This document shows, in pieces, positions 26,163-35,168 of a stretch of 61,045 bases of DNA (within the stretch, counting starts at the first letter, position 1; each line of letters begins with the position of its first letter). The notes beneath the pieces are model-generated. The model was not told the origin of the DNA. It saw nothing but the letters and a program-made list of their open reading frames with translations, and did no database searches. Origin of the DNA: Burkholderiaceae bacterium (GTDB lineage: Bacteria > Pseudomonadota > Gammaproteobacteria > Burkholderiales > Burkholderiaceae_E); the NCBI GenBank assembly GCA_021463505.1, contig JAJTYR010000020.1:1-61045 (forward strand), read 5' to 3'. The position numbers and the translations under genes are program-made.

Positions 26163-27890
26163 TCAGGTTCTGTTCGCGCTGCGATCGAGCACGGCGGCAT
26201 ACGCGGACGCGGCGCCCCGTGCGCCGATTCCGGCATAAAGGCGCGATGTGGTTCGCGGATCGTGATGTCCGAGCAGGCTTCGCACCAGATCGAGATCACC
26301 GGGCCGCTCGCGCAGCACCAATGCTGCCGCCAGATGCCTGAAGCGGCCCGGCGTGAGGGCCACGCCGATGGTTCGTCGCGTTTCGGCGGCGATGCCATGA
26401 CGAAGCGCCGCCTCCGCGACCCGTGAGCCATCGGGGCACACGAACAGCCAGCCATCGGGATTCGGCAGCAACGCACGATGGCAATGAACGAGGTACTCGT
26501 CGAGCACCTGCCCGGCGCGGCCGCCGATGGGGTGCCCCGGTATCCCGGTTGCAGCGGCTGCACCGACGGCACCGGCGACGATCGACAACGGTCCTGGCGT
26601 ACCCGCTTGCGTACCCGATGCGCAACGCAGTTCGTGCCCGAGCCTCAGCGTGACCAGTTGGCGAAGTCGCAAGGGAACCACGAGCAGCAACGCGATCGCC
26701 ACGCCCACCTGCGCCCGGCGCACCGCCCGCGGTTGCAGTGAAGCGCCTCCGGCGGACTGCGCGAGCAGCCGTTCGGGCAGCGCGAGCAACTGCCCGAGCA
26801 TCACCGGATCGGCGAACGGTTCGATGGCCCGGCGGCTGCGCTCGGCGAGACCGGGCGCGCCGCTGCCCAGGCGCCGCTTGAATTGTCCGAGCGCATCGAG
26901 TTTCGAGGCGGGCGCCTTCACCCATTGCCGGGCAACACCGAACAGGGTGCCGGCAAGCCCGCGAACGAAGGCGCTCGTGCCGGAGCCCGCACCCGTCTCC
27001 AGGTATTCGGTCAGGGCCAGCTTGAAGTTGACTGGCTCGACCAGCGTGGCGAGGTCGATCACCCGGCGCGCGTAGCCGAGGCGGCGGGCCAGCGCGGAAG
27101 CAGCCAGCCGCAGGTGTTCGCGGCGCAAGCGCACGCTGGCCGGCGACAGGCCGCGCGACGCACCACCACGCGCCAGCCGCCCCGATCCGGCAGCCCATGC
27201 AAGATAGTTGTCGACGTCGCGCTGGAAGCTCACCGGAAAGGCCTCCAGCGGCAGACGCTTCGGGCGAATTGCCTGCTGCGGCGGTGGCGTGAGCCGGATG
27301 GCTGGCCAGCCCGCCACCGCGCTCGCCGCCTCGTTCCAGCAGTTCACCGCCATGGCCTGGAAGGCCCGTGCCCTGGCGTCACCGGAGCCCGCCGCGACGT
27401 GCTGCGCGATCGACTCGAGCAGCGTATCCGACACCTGTTCGGGCTCGACGCCGCTCGCCGACGCCGCACGGATCAGCCGCGACAGGCCACTGCGCAGGCG
27501 CTGGCTCGCCAGCCGCTCGGACAGCGCCGCCCAGGCCGGCGAGACCGCCAACCCGCGCTGCGGCGGCACTCCTGTGCCGTTGGCGAGTGCAATGACGCGC
27601 CCAAGCCGCCAGCGGACGTTGGCCACCGTCTTGTCAGCGCGCCCGCGGGACGGCTTCGGTATGGCTGCCAGCCGCCGGCCAATCTCGGCCGCGTCAGCCG
27701 GCAAGGCCCATGGCTCGCTGCCGAGGATTGCACAGACGGTGCGCACGGCCCCGCGGAAGTCGCGACGCTCGCGCACTGCGAGCGCGGCGGCAGCGTCGAT
27801 CCAGCCGACTACGTCCGCGAGCGTGCCAGGCGCTGGACGGGCGGTATCGTTGGACCCGGTCGAGGTGGGAATCGGGGGTGCGGTATGCAT
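26163..27890 (-). CDS. Large tyrosine recombinase / phage-type integrase, solitary
   Basis: The 575-residue protein has a C-terminal catalytic domain in which the tyrosine-recombinase residues can be followed: Arg in LVVPLRLRQLVTLRLG, an R-x-x-H-like pair in TPGRFRHLAAALVL, His in RSLLGHHDPRTT and the nucleophile Tyr in SRLYAGIG. The N-terminal 300 residues are helical and much longer than in phage integrases, and the region reading NYLAWAAGSGRLARG may act as the core-binding domain. No excisionase, phage gene or flanking direct repeat is seen. It lies between egtD and a TRAP operon and has an AT-rich upstream stretch. Role unknown. Confidence 0.75.
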   Translation of the reverse strand: MHTAPPIPTSTGSNDTARPAPGTLADVVGWIDAAAALAVRERRDFRGAVRTVCAILGSEPWALPADAAEIGRRLAAIPKPSRGRADKTVANVRWRLGRVIALANGTGVPPQRGLAVSPAWAALSERLASQRLRSGLSRLIRAASASGVEPEQVSDTLLESIAQHVAAGSGDARARAFQAMAVNCWNEAASAVAGWPAIRLTPPPQQAIRPKRLPLEAFPVSFQRDVDNYLAWAAGSGRLARGGASRGLSPASVRLRREHLRLAASALARRLGYARRVIDLATLVEPVNFKLALTEYLETGAGSGTSAFVRGLAGTLFGVARQWVKAPASKLDALGQFKRRLGSGAPGLAERSRRAIEPFADPVMLGQLLALPERLLAQSAGGASLQPRAVRRAQVGVAIALLLVVPLRLRQLVTLRLGHELRCASGTQAGTPGPLSIVAGAVGAAAATGIPGHPIGGRAGQVLDEYLVHCHRALLPNPDGWLFVCPDGSRVAEAALRHGIAAETRRTIGVALTPGRFRHLAAALVLRERPGDLDLVRSLLGHHDPRTTSRLYAGIGARGAASAYAAVLDRSANRT

Positions 27891-28179
27891 CGGTCAGAAT
27901 CACTCATCAACAATCCGCGAGAATACTCCATCGAAATATGCTGAACAATTACTCGTTTTCTTCCCGTAATCGATGATCGATCGAACACGACGAGCCTCGT
28001 GGCAACCCCTGTCGCAGCCGTGGCGCGCTGTCCAGGCCACCGGTGGTGGACTGAAGACAGTCCCGCAACCGGGCGCATGGGCTATTGCACCGCAGTATGA
28101 ACAGCCGGCCGCGGCGAGTGCAGCCCGCGCGGGCGGCGAGCGTCGGCGCTATCGCGCAGCAGCGGCGGCGTTCGCGGCC

Positions 28180-29490
28180 TCAACCGCCCATCATCTGGTT
28201 CGGCAGCCAGGTCGCCAGTTCCGGAGCGATGGCCAGCAACACCATCGTCAGCAGCATGATCACAACGAACGGCATCGCGCCAAGGAGCACCGTGGTGAGC
28301 GGCACCTGCGGCGCCACCCCCTTGAGCACGTACAGGTTCAGCCCCACCGGGGGTGTGATCAAACCGACTTCCATGTTGACCGTCAGGATCACCGCGAACC
28401 AGATCAGGTCGAAACCATTGGCCTCGAGCACCGGCGTGAGGATCGGCATCACCATCACGATGATCGCCACCGGCGGCAGGAAGCAGCCGGCAAGCAGCAG
28501 GAACGCATTGATCGCGACCATCAGGACCCAGCGATTCAGGCCGAGGTCGACCATCGCCTGCGCCGCGGTCTGGGTGACGTAGAGCAGCGACATCATGTAC
28601 GAGAAGATCGCCGCCGCGCCGATGATCATCAGGATCATCGTCGACTCGCGTACCGTCTCGCTCATGATCCGCCACAGGTCGTCGGCGCGCCACGCACGGT
28701 AGATCGCGAAAACCAGCATCAGCGCAAGCACCGCCGCGATCGCTGCGACTTCCGACGGCGTTGCAAGGCCCCCGTACATCGCGTAGGCAATGGCCACGAT
28801 GATCGCGATGAACGGCGTGACGCGCCCGATCCCGTGCATCTTTTGCGCGAGCGAGTAGTGCGCCGCCTCGGCCTCGACCCCGCGGCGCGACAGCAGCGTC
28901 GAGAGCCACGCATACAGCGAAAAGAACACCACCAGCAGAATGCCCGGGACGATGCCGGCCAGGAACAGGCGGCCGATCGAGGTTTCGGTGGCCAGCCCGT
29001 AGAGGATCATCGTGATCGACGGCGGGATCAGGATGCCCAGCGTGCCGCCGGCACAGATCGCGCCGGTGGCCAGCGCCGGCGGTACGCCGCGACGCAGCAT
29101 CTCCGGAACGCCAGCCTTGCCGATGGCCGCCGCGGTGGCCGGACTCGAGCCGCAGATCGCCGAGAACACGCCGCAGGCGAGGATGTTCGCGATCACCAGG
29201 CCGCCGGGCACACGCGCCAGCCAGCGATGCAGCGACTCGTAGATGTCGCGCCCTGCCGCCGACGAGCCGATCGCTGCTCCGAGCAGCACGAACAGCGGAA
29301 TCGTCAGCAGCGCGAACGAAGCCAGTTCGTCCATCATCACGATCGGCACGTTGGCGATGCTGCCGGCCCCTTCGAACACCAGCAGGAAACCGAGCGAGAC
29401 CAGCGTCAGGCCCCAGGCGATCGGCAGCCCGGAGAACAGCACGCACAGCGTGATCACCAGGATCAGCAGCCCGACCTGCATCTCATTCAT
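28180..29490 (-). CDS. dctM: TRAP transporter large permease (DctM)
   Basis: The 436-residue protein has about 12 hydrophobic segments. Family signatures are MQVGLLILVITLCVLFSGLP, the FVLLGAAIGSSA region, GVFSAICGSSPATAAAIGK, and GTLGILIPPSITMILYGLAT. This subunit carries the sodium-coupled transport channel for organic acids delivered by DctP. Its start overlaps the end of dctQ by 8 bases. The substrate is unknown. Confidence 0.94.
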   Translation of the reverse strand: MNEMQVGLLILVITLCVLFSGLPIAWGLTLVSLGFLLVFEGAGSIANVPIVMMDELASFALLTIPLFVLLGAAIGSSAAGRDIYESLHRWLARVPGGLVIANILACGVFSAICGSSPATAAAIGKAGVPEMLRRGVPPALATGAICAGGTLGILIPPSITMILYGLATETSIGRLFLAGIVPGILLVVFFSLYAWLSTLLSRRGVEAEAAHYSLAQKMHGIGRVTPFIAIIVAIAYAMYGGLATPSEVAAIAAVLALMLVFAIYRAWRADDLWRIMSETVRESTMILMIIGAAAIFSYMMSLLYVTQTAAQAMVDLGLNRWVLMVAINAFLLLAGCFLPPVAIIVMVMPILTPVLEANGFDLIWFAVILTVNMEVGLITPPVGLNLYVLKGVAPQVPLTTVLLGAMPFVVIMLLTMVLLAIAPELATWLPNQMMGG

Positions 29491-29977
29491 GCGCGGGAAT
29501 CCCCGGGTCGGGCGAACGGATCAGTTCGACCACGTACTGCAACGCGGTCAGGCCAAGCCCTACGGGCATCGTCACGAACAGCGGCCACTTGCTGGGTGCC
29601 CAGGTGCTCTCGGTGCGCTCGCCGCGCAGCCACGCGCCCCAGGCAAGCTCGGCGCCGAGCACCGTCAGGTACAGGCACACCAGCAACCCGACGAGCGCCA
29701 CGACCGTAGCCAGTCGCACGCGATGACGCTGGGGCAGGTAGTGAGAGAGCAGATCGACGCCCACGTGGCCGTTGGTCTTCAGCGTGTAGGGCGAAGCCAG
29801 GAACAGCGACGCCACCATCATGTAGACCGAGAACTCGATCTCCCAGAACGTGGAGTTGCCCAGCGCACGGTAGATCACGCTCCAGGTGATCACGATCGAC
29901 GCCGCCACCAGCAGCACCGCCGCGACGACTGCCAACAGGTCGCCGAGGCGGTCGACCGCCCGGACGAAAGTGCGCAT
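29483..29977 (-). CDS. dctQ: TRAP transporter small permease (DctQ)
   Basis: The 164-residue protein has four membrane helices (LLAVVAAVLLVAASIVITWS, FSVYMMVASLFLASPYTL, LATVVALVGLLVCLYLTVLG, PLFVTMPVGLGLTALQYVVE). The segment TNGHVGVDLLSHYLP is typical of DctQ. It pairs with DctM and lies between dctP and dctM. Confidence 0.92.
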   Translation of the reverse strand: MRTFVRAVDRLGDLLAVVAAVLLVAASIVITWSVIYRALGNSTFWEIEFSVYMMVASLFLASPYTLKTNGHVGVDLLSHYLPQRHRVRLATVVALVGLLVCLYLTVLGAELAWGAWLRGERTESTWAPSKWPLFVTMPVGLGLTALQYVVELIRSPDPGIPAHE

Positions 29978-30004
29978 GCGCGGCTCGGGACCGGTGAACA
30001 GACC

Positions 30005-31009
30005 CTATCTGGCCTGCAGCAGCGCGTCGATCAGTTCACGGGCTTCGGGCGAGATCGCCGCGAACTCCTTCCACGAGGTCTCTTTGGCCAGCGCGAGCCA
30101 TTCGTCGAACTCGGCCCTGGTCATCTGGTGCACCTTGCCGCCGGCCTTGCGGTAAGCCTCGGCCATCTTCTCGCCCGCCTCGCGCTGCAGTTTGAGGAAG
30201 TACTCGTCGGACTTCGCTGCAGCGTCCTCGAAGATCTTCTGCTGGGCCGGCGTGAGCCTGTCCCAGTGCTGCTTCGACATGACCAGCGGCTGCATCAGCA
30301 TCCACAGCGTGTAGTCACCGGGCACCGTCGCGTGCTTTGTCTGCTCGTAAATGCGCATGCTGACGAACGTCTCGGCCGAGGTCAGCGTGGCGTTGAGCAC
30401 GCCGGATTGCAGCGCCGGATACAGTTCGCTCGAAGCCATGCTGACCACCGAGGCGCCGGCGTTCTTCAGCATCGATTCGAAGGTGGGATCGGCAGCGCGC
30501 ATCTTCAGGCCGGCAACCGACTTCGGATCGGTGATGTCACGATCCTTCGCCGCGAAACCGCCGGGCGTCCACCACCAGGTGACGATGTGCACGCCGTGCC
30601 GGTGCGCCAGCGCCTGCAACTTCTCGCGGTACGCAGAGTTCTTCAGGCGCATCGCGAAGTCGAGATTCGGGATCGTGCCCGGCAGGATCACCGCCGAGAA
30701 CTCCTTCGCCTTCCCCGCCGCGTACGACATCGGGAAGACTGCCATCTCGAGCGTGCCGTTCTGCAGCGCGTCGAACTGCGCCACCGGCTTGATGCCCAGC
30801 GAACTCGACGGAAAGATGCGGAACCGGATGTTCCTGTCGTGCCTGGTCACTTCGTCGACGAACACGCGCGTGGCGAGATCGCGGCCATCGGCATTCGCCT
30901 TGAACTGGTGCGAGATCTTCAACTCCTGCGCCGCCACGCCGGCGACTGCGCCGAACGCAAATGCCAGCGCCACGACCATTGCCGCGCCGATCCTGATTGT
31001 GCCTGCCAT
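30005..31009 (-). CDS. dctP: TRAP transporter solute-binding protein (DctP)
   Basis: The 334-residue periplasmic protein has signal MAGTIRIGAAMVVALAFAFG through VAAQ. Family features include LATRVFVDEVTRHDRNIRFR and the ligand-carboxylate binding region around PKSVAGLKMRAADPTFESML, where the Arg is the conserved carboxylate contact. ATG at 31009 has GGGAGG upstream. It leads a dctPQM operon lying downstream of an IclR gene on the same strand. The ligand is probably an organic acid, not further defined. Confidence 0.92.
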   Translation of the reverse strand: MAGTIRIGAAMVVALAFAFGAVAGVAAQELKISHQFKANADGRDLATRVFVDEVTRHDRNIRFRIFPSSSLGIKPVAQFDALQNGTLEMAVFPMSYAAGKAKEFSAVILPGTIPNLDFAMRLKNSAYREKLQALAHRHGVHIVTWWWTPGGFAAKDRDITDPKSVAGLKMRAADPTFESMLKNAGASVVSMASSELYPALQSGVLNATLTSAETFVSMRIYEQTKHATVPGDYTLWMLMQPLVMSKQHWDRLTPAQQKIFEDAAAKSDEYFLKLQREAGEKMAEAYRKAGGKVHQMTRAEFDEWLALAKETSWKEFAAISPEARELIDALLQAR

Positions 31010-31150
31010 GCTGCCTCCCCGTGTCGTGGGTGCGGCCCGTCGATGGAGCGGCACCGTGTTCTGCCCGTGACCGTCGCCGAATATGCGTGGTGTCGCACCG
31101 GCCTGTCAACCACGTCGATCCCCTCGCGCGCGCAGCCTGCTCTCCGACCG

Positions 31151-31909
31151 CTATCCGAAGGTGGCGCGCATGGCCTCGGCGGCCTCACGCAATCGCGGCA
31201 CCTGGCCGAGCAGTTCGTCCAGTGTCATGCGCCCTTCGGGCGCCTGCACCGCGACTGCCGCACACGCCCGTTGCCGCTCCAGCATGACCGGCACAGCGAT
31301 CCCGTTCAGACCGCGCAGATGCTCGGCACGGTTGATGCCGATGCGCCGCCGGCGCGTCTCGACCAGTTCGCGCGCGAGCGCTTCGCGATCGACGATGGTG
31401 GCGCCGGTATAGCCGCGCAGCGACAATTGCGCGATCAGCCGTTCGCGCTGCGCCTTCGGCAGCAGGCTGAGCAGCAGCTTGCCGCTGGAGGTCGCGTGCA
31501 GCGGCACGTGCGATCCCGGCGCGAGCATCATCCGCAATGGCCAGGAAGTCTCGACACGGTCGAGATAGACGACGTCCGTGCCGGCAAGGGCGGTGAGGTT
31601 GCAGGTCTCGCCGATCGTGTCGACCAGCCGCTGCAGGATCGCACGGCGCTGCTGACGCGCGGGCCCGTTCATCAGGGCATCGAGCGCCATGCGCTCGATG
31701 CGCACGCCCAGCTGCAATCTGCGACCTGCCGGTTCGCGACCCAGCAACCCGGCAGACTGCAGCTGGCCGACGATCCGATGCACGGTCTGCTTCGGTAGCG
31801 CCAGCAACTCGACGACCTCGGCGAGTGCGCAGCCGTCCATCCGCGCAGCGACGACCTCCAGAACGCGGAACGCCCGCAGCGCCGCCGCATTGGACTGGTT
31901 GCTCTGCAT
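31151..31909 (-). CDS. IclR-family transcriptional regulator
   Basis: The 252-residue protein has an N-terminal winged helix (LAEVVELLALPKQTVHRIVG) and an IclR effector domain (GETCNLTALAGTDVVYLDRV, HATSSGKLLLSLLP, RRIGINRAEHLRGLNGIAVP). ATG at 31909 has GGGAGGG upstream. It is divergent from the tctC gene, with a clean inverted repeat at 31935-31956 in between, and lies just upstream of dctPQM. It likely senses the organic acid that both transporters import. Confidence 0.9.
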   Translation of the reverse strand: MQSNQSNAAALRAFRVLEVVAARMDGCALAEVVELLALPKQTVHRIVGQLQSAGLLGREPAGRRLQLGVRIERMALDALMNGPARQQRRAILQRLVDTIGETCNLTALAGTDVVYLDRVETSWPLRMMLAPGSHVPLHATSSGKLLLSLLPKAQRERLIAQLSLRGYTGATIVDREALARELVETRRRRIGINRAEHLRGLNGIAVPVMLERQRACAAVAVQAPEGRMTLDELLGQVPRLREAAEAMRATFG

Positions 31910-31934
31910 GCGAAGCCCTCCCTTCACGAGCGCA

Positions 31935-31956
31935 TCTCGAATTACATTAATCGAGA
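31935..31956. promoter_or_regulatory. Candidate IclR operator
   Basis: TCTCGA and TCGAGA arms are separated by ten AT-rich bases. The site lies between the divergent IclR and tctC genes. A direct repeat CATTAAT at 31945-31951 and 31977-31983 (32 bases apart, three turns) overlaps it. The arrangement fits an autoregulated IclR site. Confidence 0.45.
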
Positions 31957-32008
31957 CTATGTTGCACCGCAATCCTCATTAATATGATTCCGAAACCAGG
32001 AGACGACG

Positions 32009-32992
32009 ATGCTTGCACCGAACCAACCCGCCCCCTCCCGCAAACCCGATCCGTCGCGCCGCGCCCTGCTGTCGGCGGCCGGCGTTCTCGCGTTGTCGCC
32101 AGCCCTGTCGCGAGCCCAGGAGAAGTTCCCGTCGCGGCCGATCGAATTCGTGGTGCCGTGGGGCGCCGGTGGCGGGGCCGACCAGCTGGCGCGGCGCACC
32201 GGCAAGCTGCTCGAGGCGGAATTGAAGGTGTCGCTGCCGGTGCTGAACATCACCGGTGCCACCGGCAACACCGGGACCGCGAAGCTGCTGTCGGCGCCGG
32301 CCGACGGCTACACGATCTGCATCCTGATCGGCGACACGCTCGCCACGCTGGCGGGCGGCAAGGGTCGCTGGAAACTCGCCGACATCACGCCGCTGGGGGT
32401 GATGATCCGGCAACCCAGCGGACTGTTCGTGAAGAACGACGCGAAGTGGAAGAATTTCGCCGAGTTGCTCGCCGACGCACGCACCCACGAAATGAAGGTC
32501 GGCGTCACCGGTTTCGGCAGCGTCGACGAGATCCTCGTCAACCAGATGAACGCCAGGGGCTACAAGTTCCGCGTAGTCCCGTTCGCCGCGCCCGGCGAGC
32601 GCTACACCTCGGTGCTCGGCGGCCACGCAGACGTGGTGATCGAGCAGGCGGGCGACGTGCGCTCGTTCCTCGCGAACCGGCAGATGCGCCCGGTGACGTT
32701 TTTCGCCGACCAGCCGCAGACCGGCTACGTCGACGTCCCGCTGGCAAAGGACTCCGGCTTCACGCTGGTGATCAGCCAGTTCCGGGCGATCGTCGTGCGC
32801 GCCGGCACCGACCCGAAGCACGTGGCGACGCTGGCCGCCGCGGTCGAGAAGACGGCGGGAACCGACGACTTCCGGCAGTACCTCACCGACGAACTCGCCT
32901 TCGCGGACAGCTTCATCCCGGCGGACAAGTCCGCAGCGTTCCTGAAGACCGAGCTCGAGCGGATCGAGTCGAACATGCCCGTGAAGTCCTGA
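32009..32992 (+). CDS. Tripartite tricarboxylate transporter substrate-binding protein (TctC/Bug family)
   Basis: The 327-residue protein has a Tat-like signal (DPSRRALLSAAGVLALSPAL then SRAQ) and the Bug-family start FPSRPIEFVVPWGAGGGADQ, with NITGATGNTGTAKLLSAPAD in the middle. It binds carboxylates in the periplasm for the TctAB channel. GGAGACGACG precedes the ATG. It is the first gene of a plus-strand run that continues through tctB, tctA, an aldehyde dehydrogenase and a CoA ligase. Confidence 0.93.
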   Translation: MLAPNQPAPSRKPDPSRRALLSAAGVLALSPALSRAQEKFPSRPIEFVVPWGAGGGADQLARRTGKLLEAELKVSLPVLNITGATGNTGTAKLLSAPADGYTICILIGDTLATLAGGKGRWKLADITPLGVMIRQPSGLFVKNDAKWKNFAELLADARTHEMKVGVTGFGSVDEILVNQMNARGYKFRVVPFAAPGERYTSVLGGHADVVIEQAGDVRSFLANRQMRPVTFFADQPQTGYVDVPLAKDSGFTLVISQFRAIVVRAGTDPKHVATLAAAVEKTAGTDDFRQYLTDELAFADSFIPADKSAAFLKTELERIESNMPVKS

Positions 32993-33030
32993 CGCGGCCG
33001 ACGGGCCGCACTGCACGAGTGATCCGCCGT

Positions 33031-33624
33031 ATGCGACGCGCGCTGCCGCATCTGGTGATGCTGCTGGTCTCGGTCCTGCTGTACTGGGCCGCGATGCAGA
33101 TCGACACGCGTGCCGCCGAGGGCGGGCGGCGGATCGGGCCCGACTTCTGGCCGAAGCTGGTGATCATGGTCATGGGCGCACTGTGCCTGTACGAGGTCGT
33201 CAAGCGGCTGGTGGTGAAGACCGCGTTCACCGCCGACGGGCTCGCCGAAGCGCTGCATCACGATCCGGCCGAGCCGACGCCCTTCGCCGACGAGGAGCCG
33301 GCCGCGGCGAGCGCTGAACCGGGCGCCGCGCAGCCGCCGCAGCGCGAATACCCGGGACGGCTGCTGGCGGGCATCCTGGCGATCGGCGCCTTTGCGCTCG
33401 GGGTCGACTGGCTGGGTTTCTTCGTCGCCACCGCGCTGTTTCTGGCGGCGTTCATGCTGATCGGTGGTCTGAAGCGCCCGCTGCTGACGTTTGCGCTCGC
33501 CGCGGCGGGCAGCTTCGCGCTGATCGTGATCTTCATGCGCGTGGCCTACATCTCGCTGCCGCTGGGCGCGGGGCCGTTTCGCGCGCTGTCGCTGGCACTG
33601 CTGCGTCTGCTGGGCGTGAGCTGA
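33031..33624 (+). CDS. Tripartite tricarboxylate transporter small permease (TctB)
   Basis: The 197-residue protein has four membrane segments (LVMLLVSVLLYWAAMQI, LVIMVMGALCLYEVV, LLAGILAIGAFALGVDWLGF, FALIVIFMRVAYISLPLG). A Pro/Ala/Glu-rich cytoplasmic insert separates the first and second pairs. RIGPDFWPKLV is typical of TctB. A GTG at 33019 is an alternative start. Confidence 0.85.
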   Translation: MRRALPHLVMLLVSVLLYWAAMQIDTRAAEGGRRIGPDFWPKLVIMVMGALCLYEVVKRLVVKTAFTADGLAEALHHDPAEPTPFADEEPAAASAEPGAAQPPQREYPGRLLAGILAIGAFALGVDWLGFFVATALFLAAFMLIGGLKRPLLTFALAAAGSFALIVIFMRVAYISLPLGAGPFRALSLALLRLLGVS

Positions 33625-33635
33625 GAGCGCGCGCA

Positions 33636-35168
33636 ATGGACGTGTTGATGCACCTGCTGGGCGGCGTGGCGACGGTACTCACGCCGGTGAATTTCCTGGT
33701 GCTGCTCATTGGCCTGGTGCTGGGCATGCTGGTGGCGGTGCTGCCCGGGCTCACGCTGGTGATGGGCGTCGTGCTGGCGCTGCCGTTCACCTACAAGATG
33801 GGGGTGGGCCCGGCGCTGATCCTGCTCACCGCGATGTACGCCTCGGGCACCTACGCCGGAGCGATCACCTCGATCCTGTTTCGCATTCCCGGCGAACCGA
33901 TGGACGTGCCGCTGCTGTGGGACGGCTACGAGATGACCCGCAAGGGGCAGGCCGCGCGTGCGCTGGGCTGGTCGCTGGCCGCCTCGTTCATCGGCGGGAT
34001 CGCCTCGGCGGTGATGATGGTGGCGATGGCCGAGCCGGTGGCGCGCATGGCGCTGAGTTTTTCGTCACCCGAGTTCTTCGCGATCGTCTTCTTCGGGCTG
34101 ATCAGCGTGGTGGCGCTGTCGGGCGACTCGGTGGTGAACGCGCTGGTGAGCCTGTGCATGGGTCTGCTGATCGCCACGGTCGGCGTCGACTCGATCTACG
34201 GCGCCGAGCGCTTCGCCTTCGGGCAGCCGTTCCTGCTCGACGGCATCGAGTTCCTGCTGGTGATGGTGGGCGCCTACGGCATCGGCGAGGTGCTCACGCG
34301 CCTGCGTACCGGCTTCGCCTCCGAGCCCGGCGAAGCGGGCGACGGGCAGGCACGCTTTCGCACGGCACTGCCGCGCTGGGCAGAAATCGTGGCGATGAAG
34401 TTCACGCTGCTGCGCGGCACGCTCACCGGCGTAGTGGTGGGGATCGTGCCGGGGGCGGGCGCAACGGTCTCGGCCTTCGTCGCCTATGGGCTCGAGAGCC
34501 AGTACGGCGCCAACCGCAAGCAACTGGGCACCGGGGCGCCCGAAGGGATCGTCGCCGCCAAGTCGGCGGCCACCGCGTCGGTGGGCGGCGCGCTGGTGCC
34601 GCTGCTGGCGATGGGCATTCCGGGCAGCGGCGCCACCGCGATCATCCTCGCCGCGTTCCTGCTGCAGGGCATCCAGCCGGGCCCGCAGGTGTTCGTGAGC
34701 AGCACCGGCCTGGTCTACACGGTGTTCGCGGCGGTGTTCCTGTCGGTCATCGGCATGTGCGTGCTCGGCTACTTCGCGATCCGGCCGCTGTGCAAGGTGC
34801 TCGATGCGCCCGAGGCGATCGTCTCGGCGTTCGTGGTGGTGTTCTGCTTCGTCGGCGCGTTCGCCGCGCGCAACAGCCTGTCCGACCTGTACGTGATCTC
34901 CGCTTTCGGGCTGGTGGGCTACCTGTTCGAGCGCTTTCGCTTTCCGATCGCGCCACTGGTATTGGGCACGATCCTCGGCCCCCTGGCCGAAACCAACTTC
35001 ATGACCATGATGGTGAGCTTCGACAACGACTGGACCGTGCTGTTCCGCCGCCCGATCAGCGGCGTCGTGATGGTGCTTGCGTTGATCGGACTGTTCTGGC
35101 CGATCGTGCGCGCGGTGCGCCAGAAGCGCCGCGACCAGCGCTTCATCGGGAGGGCAAGACAGACATGA
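33636..35168 (+). CDS. Tripartite tricarboxylate transporter large permease (TctA)
   Basis: The 510-residue protein has about 12 membrane spans and the conserved TctA signatures GMLVAVLPGLTLVMGVVLAL, GAITSILFRIPGEP and GTLTGVVVGIVPGAGATVSA, plus GALVPLLAMGIPGSGATAII. It forms the transport channel with TctB. Its stop overlaps the start of the aldehyde dehydrogenase gene (ATGA), tying uptake to metabolism of the imported acid. Confidence 0.94.
   Translation: MDVLMHLLGGVATVLTPVNFLVLLIGLVLGMLVAVLPGLTLVMGVVLALPFTYKMGVGPALILLTAMYASGTYAGAITSILFRIPGEPMDVPLLWDGYEMTRKGQAARALGWSLAASFIGGIASAVMMVAMAEPVARMALSFSSPEFFAIVFFGLISVVALSGDSVVNALVSLCMGLLIATVGVDSIYGAERFAFGQPFLLDGIEFLLVMVGAYGIGEVLTRLRTGFASEPGEAGDGQARFRTALPRWAEIVAMKFTLLRGTLTGVVVGIVPGAGATVSAFVAYGLESQYGANRKQLGTGAPEGIVAAKSAATASVGGALVPLLAMGIPGSGATAIILAAFLLQGIQPGPQVFVSSTGLVYTVFAAVFLSVIGMCVLGYFAIRPLCKVLDAPEAIVSAFVVVFCFVGAFAARNSLSDLYVISAFGLVGYLFERFRFPIAPLVLGTILGPLAETNFMTMMVSFDNDWTVLFRRPISGVVMVLALIGLFWPIVRAVRQKRRDQRFIGRARQT

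Noticed and set aside
26163-27890. Prophage or integrative element anchored by the recombinase
   Set aside because: No phage structural, replication or conjugation genes flank it, there are no attachment repeats I can see, and the tRNA is 16 kb away.
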